A stretch of 64,000 nt of DNA from Branchiostoma floridae (Eukaryota; Chordata; Leptocardii; Amphioxiformes; Branchiostomatidae): contig NC_049994.1 of assembly GCF_000003815.2 (NCBI RefSeq), forward strand, positions 4,138,132-4,202,131, in the 5' to 3' direction. A program made the translations under genes and the position numbers. The notes beneath the pieces were generated by a model. It worked only from the letters and a program-made list of their open reading frames with translations. It did no database searches and was not told where the DNA came from. Positions 35,515 to 46,742 of the stretch are shown piece after piece (within the stretch, counting starts at the first letter, position 1; each line of letters begins with the position of its first letter).

Positions 35515-37724
35515 CCATATGGCTTTGTGTACTCATTTTTGTTTTCTACTCAAATGTTTGTCTCTTACTGCAGCATACTTCGATGTCTGTCGGAGAGATT
35601 CCTACAACAGGCCAAAGCAGCATACGACATAGACAAGGACAACGTCCTGTCAACGAACGAATCAGCCAAACTTCTCACAACGTTTCTGTTGAATCCTGAA
35701 CCAATCATCTTTCAGGTCAGTATACTACCATGTTCTAGATTGTTCTGAAAGTCGATTTAATGAGGTTTTTAAAAGCGTAACTTTTAGATACGCACTTTAC
35801 CGTCCTCTTTCAAAACGTACAGTTGCAAAATAAAAACATAGAAATGCAAATATTTGACGGACACGGAGCCACTTCCCATTGGTTGAACTTCTAATTGCCA
35901 TGATATCATTGGCTGAACGTCTAATTATGATGGACAGTCATGATTTGGTGATCCTATCTTGCAGGTGTTCCACTACAACCAAGGGTGGCCCTTCCCGTCA
36001 TTCCTCGGGGCGTGTGGACGTATGGCGGTGTTCGAACACAGCGGGTCGCCCCTCAGATACTACTACGAGGACACGTGGGAAACCCGTATGAAACTAACAC
36101 TCAAAGGTCAGAAAATACCCTTTTGTATCCCAAAAATTTGATATTCTTTCATATAATTATGGCTTCGTATTTGTAGACATTCTATAATAGCTTTTTCCTT
36201 ACACAAAGTTGAAGTTCTTACCAAAAAGCTTTTGATCATTCCTCTGACCCTTCTCAAGTTGAAATGACCGTAACCCTGTGTCACGTGTCACATGACATGA
36301 ACGGAAGTACGACGTCACCAAGGGGTAAAAGGTGCCCGGTAGTTGGTATCGACCCCCGTCTCAGTTGAGGGATGGTTGATGTTAAACCCCGCCACAGATG
36401 AACTTTCTTTCAAACGTTAACAAACATTCGTCGATGAAGGTTGAAGATTAGACATCCAGGTAAACAAGATAAAAATAAGTTGCTCAAGCACCTGAATATA
36501 ATTTTGGAAACGCTCAGACATTTCAGATAGCACCCACACTGAGGAAAGCTTGTTGAAGAGTAACTGCTTTTTAGCGTGTTAACAAAAAGTTCTTGCATAA
36601 CAATGTTATAAATTGATTTTGTTTCTAGTGTTAGAGTTGGTCGATAAGCTGACCAACAATGACCAGGGATGGGTCATCATGCCGACGGACCTCGGCTACG
36701 ACAACATCGTGGTCAACAGCGAGTTTGAGCTGTACGTCATAGATGTAGAGGACGTGGTGATATTAGACTTGGCATCGATGCCTGGAGGTAAGGTTTCTAC
36801 CGAGCGTGTCAAAATAGAGACAGTTTATTAGACTCAGGAAGTCACACAGGGGAAGTGGGCGTAGTAAGACGACCTGATCACACTAGTGAAAGGGTAAGAT
36901 GTTCTAATGCGACTCCGCACTGGACAGAGTCCAAGATTTTACCTTGGCAAATTTCTCATATATGCATACTGTCATATGATATTGTATGGGGGAGGGGGCT
37001 CTTATGAAACATAATAAAAGTAAGATATAGCCTTGCCTGGTAGCCATTCTTAACGAGCCGTCTTAAGGGTTTTGAACTGGTCTAAGTCTTACTAAGCAAT
37101 TGTATTTTCTTCTGACAGCCGGTCTTTCTAATCACAGCCGGCCATGTGTGATATAATTGAACCCAACCCCGTAAAATTCACCGGTTTGTGCTAATGGATT
37201 TGGCGGTTGGGGTGTTACCCCAGCACCGTATATATAGATAGCGATGATGTGGTTACCACGCTAGTTGTCTAGAGTCTAGCATGTATGCAGATTTTTGTTG
37301 ATACTTTATGGGACCTAGTTCACATGTTTTGTTTTCCACAAAATGTACAGATCTTCTAGTGGAAAGAGAGGTGTGCAATGAAGACTGTTTCTACGACTTG
37401 ACCGTCAAGGCAGACGAACCCGAAGAAGACAAGACGTGCGTGCAACCCTACAAGCACATCGGTGCCACTTACTACTTCTTATGTCACGAGATCCTCACAG
37501 ACGAGGCCAAGAACATGAGTGACATGGACTATGAGACTTTGGAGTCCCCCAACCCGGGCGGTTTGCTACACGACCCGCCGGAAAACATCGAAAAAGAGGG
37601 AACTCTCGCGAATCTTCTCAACGAGTGTTTGTACGAGAATATGCCTGGAGGACGAATGAGGCCGTACAGAACTGAAGGCGCACTTGAGGAAGTGGCTCGG
37701 GTTGGACTCACAGCTGACATTTGA
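34434..37724 (+). CDS. DIPK2A: Divergent protein kinase domain 2 (DIPK2A/B-like), complete five-exon gene
   Basis: Exons: 34434-35179, 35574-35715, 35965-36106, 36629-36787 and 37351-37724 (TGA). The sum is 1563 nt, 520 aa, with every junction GT-AG and in frame. A single hydrophobic stretch at about residues 21-37, after basic residues, acts as signal anchor or signal peptide. The family Cys motif CPACFG is at 139-144. A candidate nucleotide-binding Lys is K186 (VGKLLVE). GWPF followed by LGACGRM is encoded in exon 3. LTNND then DLGYDN at 364-369 lies where the catalytic loop is expected, and IDVEDV at 381-386 is the likely metal-binding Asp position. GGLLHDPP near the C-terminus is another hallmark of DIPK2A/DIPK2B. 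Vertebrate members are secretory-pathway (Golgi or secreted) proteins with an atypical kinase fold; activity is poorly defined. Choice between A and B is unresolved and a single pre-duplication gene is possible. It is tail-to-tail with the VOPP1-like gene. Confidence 0.93.
35464..35511. repeat. (TG)24 microsatellite in DIPK2 intron 1
   Basis: Uninterrupted TG dinucleotides about 60 bp before the acceptor of exon 2 (35574). Confidence 0.98.
35835..35945. repeat. Dispersed repeat (CATTGGTTGAAC motif) in DIPK2 intron 2
   Basis: Contains CCCATTGGTTGAACTTCTAA, ATATCATTGGCTGAAC and GATGGACAGTCATG. It matches 13545-13680 and ends 20 bp before exon 3. Confidence 0.6.
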
Positions 37725-37768
37725 CAAAGACCGGTAACAAACGAAAACTTACACAAGCTCCTCGTTTG

Positions 37769-38055
37769 CATTCTCCTACGCAGAGACATCCAACGGCGCC
37801 AGAAAACTGCCTCTTGTCTGTACTCTGCTATCTCAACTGTCACCATTAGTTCCTGTGGGCGTCGCCACAAACCAGCTCTCAGCCAATCAGAGAATAGGCC
37901 TTTTAGTTTTCGAAAAGGTATCTTGAATGTATAAGGATGAGCTCATTAATATTTATAAGCATGGTGGTCAGGACCTGGTGGTGACGGTTGAGATAGCAGG
38001 GTACAAACAAGAGGCGGATTGATGGCGCCGTTGGATGTCTCTGCGTAGGAGAATG
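37769..38055. mobile_element. Palindromic MITE with perfect 8-bp target duplication in the DIPK2 3' UTR
   Basis: The element begins CATTCTCCTACGCAG and ends with its exact reverse complement. The inverted arms extend well inward (GAGACATCCAACGGCGCC and beyond, with imperfect pairing). It is flanked on both sides by CTCGTTTG (37761-37768 and 38056-38063). An 8-bp duplication fits hAT-type insertion. There is no coding capacity. It starts 44 bp after the stop codon, so a transcript would carry a long hairpin. Confidence 0.88.
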
Positions 38056-38436
38056 CTCGTTTGACAATGTAAATAGGCAACTGATGAGAAATGCTTATCT
38101 TATTTTGTTTCTTTACACCAGATTTGTTGAAAAATGTATCTGTAGTATCCGAAAGTATAGATCGTTAATTTCTTTTTCAGTCAATCATGTTTAAAACAAA
38201 CTAATATAGATACCGTATAGTTTAGAGCGCCTGAACAAGATAAGTATTGTAAATACATGTTTGATCGAAGCTTGTATTGCTTGATGTATATCAGTCGTTG
38301 TATTTTGAAATAGTTAATTTTTGTAAGCTTTGAAGAACTGCAGCTGTGCAATTGTAAACAACAAATACCACTCCGTAACGTTTTCTTTTTGGAGATACAT
38401 CAAACCATCTTAGGCCGCTCAAAGCCTCCATATCTC

Positions 38437-38604
38437 TACTCTCAAGGCAGAGGTCGAATNNNNNNNNNNNNNNNNNNNNNNNNNNNNNNNNNNNNNNNNN
38501 NNNNNNNNNNNNNNNNNNNNNNNNNNNNNNNNNNNNNNNNNNNNNNNNNNNNNNNNNNNTCGAAAAAATTACACTCGACCTCTGCTTGGAGAGTACAATA
38601 TCTC
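38437..38604. repeat. Inverted repeat whose loop is an assembly gap (100 N at 38460-38559)
   Basis: The bases before the gap (CTACTCTCAAGGCAGAGGTC) are mirrored after it (GACCTCTGCTTGGAGAGTA), so the N block lies in the loop of a palindrome. Gap size is a placeholder of exactly 100. The hidden sequence is probably a foldback or hairpin element that defeated assembly. Confidence 0.8.
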
Positions 38605-39080
38605 TGCAACAGTAAGCAATACACTGAATCCGACATGTGCAGTTTGTAAACATGTCGCAAGAAGCGCTGTATCACTGGTACCAGTATTTGTCAGTAATTA
38701 TCAGTTTAGACCGGATCGCCTTATTTCAGTATCCTGGACTTACGATTTTCCATGCTATTTGTTTTTATCAACATTTCAAGACTTAATAAACAACGCACAT
38801 GTAACCATCAGTGAAAACAAGTATTTACGAAAGTTCTCTTTAATGAAAAAGCGTCAAAGCCGTAACAATGTATATACTTGTATAAGGACATGAAGTAAAA
38901 AGATGAGAACTTTGTTCACTTGTTGGACATCGTTCTAAAGGTAACACGGGAGACATAGTGGAAAAGAAGGCTGGTATTTTGAGAGGCTTCGAAAAAAAGT
39001 ATTTGTCTATTGATGTTCTTCTTTTGGGTACAGTTCTATACACATTCTTATTTTGTAAATAAAGATTACAATGTGAAAAC

Positions 39081-39643
39081 TTTCTTCGCTCATTTCGTAA
39101 TGATGTGCGCTCGGTATTTCATTTTCTTTCTACATACAACCCACGATATTTTATTGAAGATCATTGCAATAAACTAGTAGCCAAGATACCTTGGGGTACC
39201 TATATGATATGAGTGAATGACTAATAAATGAACATTGTATGACTGTAATGAGTAATGCATGTAATTGATATATAATATTGAAATATTCATTAATGTAATG
39301 AATTCGTAATACGACTGAAATATTGAAGAAGTCCGGATAACGTCATAAATTTCTAAATTGACTAGTGATTGCTCTAAGTCATTCTATGATTGGTCCATAT
39401 GGGTCTGCTAACACCCTTTCCCATCATACACCGCTCGCTTATCATGATGGAAATAATCAAAGATGGCGGAGCAAACATGGTGACGCCCATGAACGCCAAA
39501 GAAAACAATACAAGTTTGACGAAGATATAGCAGCTTTGTATTAGATAGTGGTTGATACATTTCATGTAATAAAAAGAGATCTAACATATTAAGTACCTGG
39601 AGTCAAGAACCCTAGAATGTTACATAGCCATTTTATTAATAGA
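39081..39643. other. Intergenic segment between convergent genes
   Basis: Short AT-rich spacer. AAGATGGCGG occurs at about 39461 but no exon is visible with it. TTTATT at about 39632 (AATAAA on the minus strand) could end the VOPP1-like transcript. Confidence 0.4.
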
Positions 39644-40095
39644 TAGGGGTGGATACCGGTACAGAAGATTCAGGTCCAGGTACGGTTCAGGTCCAGAGGT
39701 TCAGGTTCAGGTCTGGACCTGAACCTGGACCTGATTCACTATGTGAAAACTTATAAATGGACGATACTCAAAACAGTGGTCTATTTTGCTACAAATCTGT
39801 TTCGTGGAGTATTCGACTCCCACTGGCATTTTTAAGTCCTACAAGGCTAACTGCCTCTGTACGATTTACTGTAAAACTTGGTATAAATGACTATAGACTC
39901 TACTCTGCCTCGCCCTTGTTATTCTCTTCGACCGGTAAGCCCCAAAACATGTGAATGCCCGATCATATAATCTGTTCATTGTCCAATAGGTCCAACATCC
40001 GGTCCACCTAATTTTTTCAGGTTCAGTTTTTCCGGACAGGTCCAATAAGAAAAAAACGGTTTTGTACCGGTACGCTATACCGATACCCAGCCCTA
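39644..40095. mobile_element. MITE with TAGGG(G/C)TGG ends and GGTCCAGG repeats
   Basis: The left end TAGGGGTGGATACCGGTAC is inverted to the right end GTACCGGTACGCTATACCGA then TACCCAGCCCTA. Near the left end are several copies of CAGGTTCAGGTC/CAGGTCCAGG. ATAGAT is directly repeated at both edges. The hAT superfamily is likely. It may lie in the 3' UTR of the VOPP1-like gene. Confidence 0.75.
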
Positions 40096-40698
40096 TAGAT
40101 ACAGCTGTATGCAAATATATGAAACCTAAACTTCCCCTCTCTCACATAAACATTTATATATGGCACGGTAAGTAATGACTTTATCAATATCAACATTCAA
40201 TAATCTCCTTAATGATACAGAGGTTGCTTAGATAATCTAGCATGTAACTTATTTCACCGAACATAATTGCTATTACTAAACAATCCTAAGGCAGTTTTAT
40301 AGCAGGTATTGCACATTCCTTCAAGCCAAGAATGTAAATGACGAATATGTATATATTTCTTATATTTCTAAACCTAAAGGATCACATAGGTTTTAGACAA
40401 CACGCCAATGAAATAAAAAGCATAATCTCCAAGCAGATGTTGGGGTAGTAACTGTCAGAGAAGACCAGTCAGAAATTGTTACGGAAGGGACCACTCTTTG
40501 ATTTGCTATTGGCTAAACCATGTGTTGCAAAGGAACGTTCATTTAGTGATCCCTCCCCGTACGATTTTCTACCCTTACTTCTGCTTGAAGATTACAAAAA
40601 GCACGTAGGGCGCATTATCATCATCAATATGGCGACAACTCGACAATTGCATTTCTTCGACATAAATAATCGAAAATGACAAGATTACAACACCATAG
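40096..40698. other. Region downstream of the VOPP1-like stop codon, probably 3' UTR
   Basis: No open frame or repeat recognised. It directly follows the minus-strand stop codon at 40699. Confidence 0.4.
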
Positions 40699-43600
40699 TC
40701 ATCCATGATTATTACGTTCTGTTTCTTCTGTGTCCTCCAAGTCTTTCGGCACTCTTGTACTTTGCCTGCAGACCTCATCGTACGAGGGAGGGGGCGACGC
40801 CGGGTAGTAGGGGGGAGGTGCCCCGGGGAGGGTGAAGGTGAACCGCGACAGCCCCGATCTGTCTGCCGTCCCCGGCGTAGACGTGCTCGTAGGGACTTGT
40901 GACTGTGGACGACCAACTGTTGAAAATAATAGAGAAGGCAGTCAGCTTGTGAACCCTTCACTTTTTGTATTTTATACAGGTGTTTCTTTTGAAGACAGTC
41001 AAAACGTGCTGCAGCTCAGAGATGTTTGAATAACAAATAGGCATCTGTCCTTGGTGCTGAAATTAGCCTTCGGTTCGCCCGAAAAGTAGTATTGTGTTGC
41101 GTTGTGTTACATTGTGCTGTGTTGTGTATTGTGTTGTGTTGTGGTGTGTTGTGTTGTGTTGTACTGTGTTGCGTTGCACTGTGTTGTGTCGTATTGCGTT
41201 GCTTTGTGTTGTGTTGTCTGTGTTGCATTGTGCTTTACTGTGTTTTTTTGCCGGTCAGTAGCACCGGCTATGAGACGGGAGAAGCGGTTGCATGGATGCA
41301 TGGATGGATGGATGGATCGGTCACTTTAACAAAATAGCCCTTCTATACGTGCTATTACGTAATCGAGCCAGCGTGGCCGAGCGGTCTACAGCACGGTACC
41401 TATCTTCCGTAGATCGTAGGTTCGAACCCCACTTGCTAAAATTTTTTTCTTTGTTAGACAAATCTCATGTAGTGTTTTTTTTAATAGAAGAAAGACCAAT
41501 TCAGTAATTCGATCTTTAAAAACTCTTTTTTCGTGTGATTTTGTTTAACATCCAGGCTTTTTCCAAAATACGCACCGGCCAGCTTTTTTCAGAAGCTTTC
41601 TTGTTTGCGTTGTAACGTTACTGTGTTGTGCATTGTGGTGTGGTGTGGTGTGTTGTACTTTGGTACTTTGCACTGTGTTGTGTTACGTTGCTTTGTGTGG
41701 TGTTTAGTGCTTGTACTGTGTTATTTTGGGTTGTACTGTGTTGCGTTGTATTGTGTTGTGTTTTTCTGTGCGGATTTGCTATGTGTTGTATTACACGTAC
41801 TGTGTTGTGTTATAAAAAATGCCTGTATTCCATGTATCTTTCTATTCTGTTAACTTAGCAGACGCCTTCATGTGTAATACGCGCGCTAGTTTGGGGCGCG
41901 GTCGAACGATTCTGAAGCGGTATCATTGGCACGACACGACAATCGTACGACGAAAGTTCCTTCGCCCTTACCAACTACCTAACAGTAGTAATATACATAA
42001 CGTTATCTAATTATAAGCCTAAACAAGGAAACCCAGGGTCAACTGGTTTGTAAGTAATGTGCTGTTAAAGGGGCATTCCACTCCAGAAGGGAGTCTTGTT
42101 TTCCAGTAGATAATGTGGCAATGAATACATAATCAGCCGAATTTTGTGGAATTCACCTTGGGATGAATGACGTGATGTGTACAATAATGACACTCACTAA
42201 ACCCATGCAGACCCTACCCATGCATTCCCTATACGCATAAACACTGTGTTTATCGTACATATTTTCGAAATAAATGAGGTACGCTAAGCACACCGAGAAG
42301 GCAAATTGCTCATAAGATAGCAAAGAATACAAGAACAAGACGAGATTTCTTAGTGAACCTGAAATTAGTTTTGTAACCTTACCTAAAAGTTTTGCATTGT
42401 ATTCAGCCATAGGATTAATTCAATTAGATGGTACTTGGGGAGTTTAGTAGAAGACTGAATGTTTTTGAGGCATGTGGAGCAACTGGGTAATTTATCGTAT
42501 AATGTGAAGTAGTATGCAGTTATCACTTCCTAAAATTAATATCTATCGGAAAATAACACTCCTGTGTGGAGTGGAATGCCCCTTTAACATCACGTACCTG
42601 CAGGCATGATGTTTATCGCCCTGACCCTAGTCCGCCGGCGGGCCCGACCTCTGCCGTTACTCCACCTGCAGCAGGCGGCGATCACGGCCAGGCACAGCGT
42701 GAACAAGGCGACAACAACTATGGCCCTGTGATGTGGACAGAACAACAAACAAACCTGCTCAAATCATTCCTTGCCTCTGATTTAAACCTAACGATTATTT
42801 ATAAGCTATATATACAGCACACATCTTGTTTTCTAGTCTACATTGTCATTGTCCTTGCGTAGTGTCATAGTCTGCATATACTGACAGTAGTAGAAGTAGT
42901 ATATATATATGCATATAGCGCTGAAGGATGCACATCAACATTGGCCAATGCTACTTAAATAGTAAAAAGAACAACTACGGAATCACATATTTTTTTTGGG
43001 GGGGTGGGGGCGGTGGGCTCTGGATTTGGGCCAATTCCATTTCCCTGTTAGTGTCCCTGACGTGTCTAGAGTTCAAAAGCCAATAGGTGCCATTCCAGAT
43101 ACGGCAGCAATTTTGGATTTCCCGGGGTCATCTGGGGTCATTGCACCAAAACGAGGCTTGAATGTCACCATTGTATTATGCTATAGTATAGGTAGGTCAT
43201 CTTCACTTGTAGTTTTGTGGAACTGCGAACACACAAACAAATCTCAAACTGATTACAAGTCATTTGTTTTTACCTAGGTAAGTGAAGATGATGGTCGCTG
43301 GCTGACCGTCTTTCATAAAAGTTGAAAACCGTCTTTCATAAAAGTTGAAATTTTATATGAATTGAACGAATGAAGGCCAAATAGTTTGAATTCCAATACA
43401 GTATATCATATGAATAGATAAAAGTAAACGTACCAGAAGTACCAAACGTTGACAACACTGTTGTATACAGTTGTCGTTTCCTCCGTACAACACGCCCTCT
43501 CTTCGCCACAGCATCGGGTACTACAACTGTGGGGCGAAAAATTATAAACTTAACGCATATATACATGGACTATATGTCAACCTGTACCTGCATGCCAAGC

Positions 43601-46600
43601 AAAGAAGGGATCCTTCCATCCAAATGAAATGAAAACATCATCGTCCGTTCGTTCAGTCCGTTGTAATGCCTTACGGCACATAGGTCAGCAAGTCACCTTG
43701 CCGGGAACCCACTTGCTAATACATTCCGATGGTAGGGATGTGTTCTTGTTATCCTGGGATTTCTGTACTAAACGCGCAAATTTGACCACCTCCTGCAAAA
43801 GTGGCGTGTTCCTGACGTCACAGCTGGAGATAGGGTCATTCTGTGAACAAGGTCGACGGAGTTGACCGAAAATTTAGGGTAAGTCCCTATATTAATTCGT
43901 GTTGGAAAGAAAGTTTAGCAGTTCCATCAGTCACTTTGCTGTTTCTATTCTTGTTCTTGTATGGTTACTGGGTAACACCCCTTAGTGTTGGTACAATCCA
44001 CCCAGGGCGCAGTACTGCTGTTTTATTAGCCATTCGTCAGTTGTTCTAACACATCTTCCTTGAACTTAACGGGATTAGCTTGAAGGGTGGTTAAATACAG
44101 TGGACTATTCTAGTCGATAATGGTTCTTGGGAACGAGGCTTGTATGTCACCATTGTACATCAAAACCATCCATCCACGCGTCTCGGTATTTGAGACAATC
44201 TTTATTGGTCTTCATGAGTTTATATGAGTTTGGGTGATTATGTCGAGATTGCCTTGGGTTCAGCTGCAGATAGGTATACTTTTACAAGGAGGGGTTGCTA
44301 GTTCGAGTCGTGCCTTCAACGTACTCGATGCACCTCTTGAAACAAGTGATCCCCATTCTACGCCCCTTCCGAAATACAAATGCAGCCCCAACCGAGATTG
44401 CCTATCCAGGATTGAGCCATGGTCTCCCAGTTACCAACTAATTTGAACCAGGAGCTCAACTGTGAGGCTGCTACCAGTTGAGCTACAGGGACATCCCATA
44501 CTCTCCCACGCACTGGCAATGATTTGCAACGAAATGTTTGGAACCTAAATGGAATTTGAAGATTCTCAGACACGCTCTCTGGTCTGGAAACTACATTCCA
44601 ACATTACCAACAACATTTGTAGTATCTGTAAGATCTCAATGTGCCATATATCTCTTTAAAACACCATCTGAAGAGGTTTTAAGTGATCCACTTATGAAGG
44701 TACAATCTTATCTTTCCGACACCTCAGTTCATATGTGTCTATCTACAATGAAATGGAAAAGTCTTGCTTATCACCGTTTTTCTAATTACACGGTTTGCTT
44801 ATGGTAAACATTCACAGCGTGATAGTGTGAGTGCTATCTACACTGGGAAGATTGAATTGCCGACGTTATCTTTGTCTATCTTTACATGGTAATAGAAGCT
44901 GTGGCACTCTACAACCCAATACAATCTTGACTTGTTTATCTGTTGTATGTTTATCTGTTTTATGGGGTGTTCGCAGCAAAAACAGGAAAATTACCACATT
45001 TTTAAAGAGGTAACGAATGACAATACAACAGACATTGCTCCTTGAAGTGTGTGGGCATCAAACACTGGTGAAAGGTAATACCAAGGAAAATAAGATGTAC
45101 CAAGGAAGATAAGGAGTAGTACCAATGGAACCCCTCTCTCTAAACCATTCCCTGATATATATATGTACGTATATACATATTCGCAGACTAAACACAAGCG
45201 CATAGATGTTTTAGAATAAGGACCCCCTCACATCACCAATGGAGATGACATTATTTAGGTCACGTATTGCTACCGTGTATAATTATACCATGACAGACAA
45301 TTAGTCTTCACTACGATAGAAACATGGATGTCCCTGTAGCTCAACTGGTAGCAGCCTCACATTTGAGCTCCTGGTTCTGATAATTTGGTAACTGGGAGGC
45401 CTTAGTTCAATTCTGGGTCGGACATCTCGTTTGGGGAACCGGACCTGGACCGGAATTTTCTGTACCGGTACCCAGCCCTAGCCTCAAGCATGTCAAACGG
45501 AAAGTGCTAGCAACCCCTTCCTGTAAAGATATACCCTGCTAACGAAACAGTAAGGAAACTTTCAGGCCTATATGCCACTAGGTACAATGGTCTGAAAGAA
45601 CTACAGAAAACAGCAACAATCTATTACAAATAAAGGGATATCGCATAGCAATTTTGTAGATTGGCACACAAGCAATCCTTTGATGGTATGTTCTTTTGTG
45701 TATATACACTGAGGCTGAGCTAATGTCCCTACCACGCCCTAGCTTTATACGTAATTTTCTTCAAACAGAGTGGTGCATATTGACAAGCCATTTGGACAAA
45801 CAGACGTTACGCTATTTCACCTTTATCCATTGGGTAACCTATATCCGTTGCTTTTAAAAACAGGGTATTTGACTAACATTAGTTTCAAATTGCAATATTT
45901 TCAGGATATTGCAATTTAAAACTATCATGTGGCACTCGTCGATTTGATATGCCGAAATACACTGTTTGTAAAAAGCAACGGATATAGGTTACCCCACGGA
46001 TTAAAGTGAACTAGCGTTACATTTGTGTTTTTGGAAAATATATGTCAAAAAGATAAGATATGCGTGATTAAGAGGAGAGTAATTTTTACAAGGTCCTCAA
46101 AATTGAGTTAGACTTCGTTTAACGGCATCATTACTTGGGAACTCGGGCGACCCCGTAACGAAACTGTTTGGAGGATAATTGTGTAAACCCAATTAGAAGT
46201 GCCGAAGCGACGGGACGGAGTGAATTATTGATGAAGGCACATACGGTATGGACGAGATGTTTGTGGGGATTGTGTTTTGAGGGAAGAGATATCATAAGAA
46301 CTGCTTAGAGGGGAGGGTCGGGTGTTAGGCCCATAAGAAAAAAATTGTATTCCGGATTTCAGTCCCGAGTAAAATAGGATCAAAATATTCTCTTTTTTTT
46401 CTTTTCTTTTTCTAATACAGTATTCAAACAAATGCAGTTTAACAATGTTAAAATAGAATATATCAGGACATTGATATTTTTAACATAATATTGTAATACA
46501 TATACACATTGTACAAGGACGAGTATGTTGATAAATTGAACTAAAGAGAACTACACATTCTTACATGTACATCAGTTGTTCAAAGAATGCTTGTCTTTAC

Positions 46601-46625
46601 CAAGAAGGTTATGTCTTCGGGTGCG

Positions 46626-46676
<51 letters not shown>

Positions 46677-46689
46677 ATCTGTCTGTCTA

Positions 46690-46742
<53 letters not shown>

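Larger units (their letters stand above)
37725..39080 (+). other. DIPK2A: 3' untranslated region of the DIPK2-like gene with polyadenylation signals
   Basis: After the stop codon no open frame continues. AATAAA occurs at 38785-38790 and again at 39058-39063, the latter within a plausible poly(A) context. The region contains a 287-bp palindromic MITE and a second palindrome interrupted by an assembly gap. The extent of the UTR is inferred from the signals only. Confidence 0.5.

Noticed and set aside
38291-38675. Frames running through N bases at the first gap
   Set aside because: Continuity depends on unknown sequence inside a palindrome.
41362-41438. Functional tRNA gene
   Set aside because: A and B boxes are present but the acceptor stem does not pair and no terminator run follows closely, so only a tRNA-like relic is listed.
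41016-41858. Cys/Val- or Thr/Gln/His-rich frames
   Set aside because: Translation of GTTGT minisatellites in an intron.
44538-44807. 89-codon plus frame
   Set aside because: Adjacent to a SINE, no recognisable motif and no exon structure; likely chance or a decayed retroelement piece.
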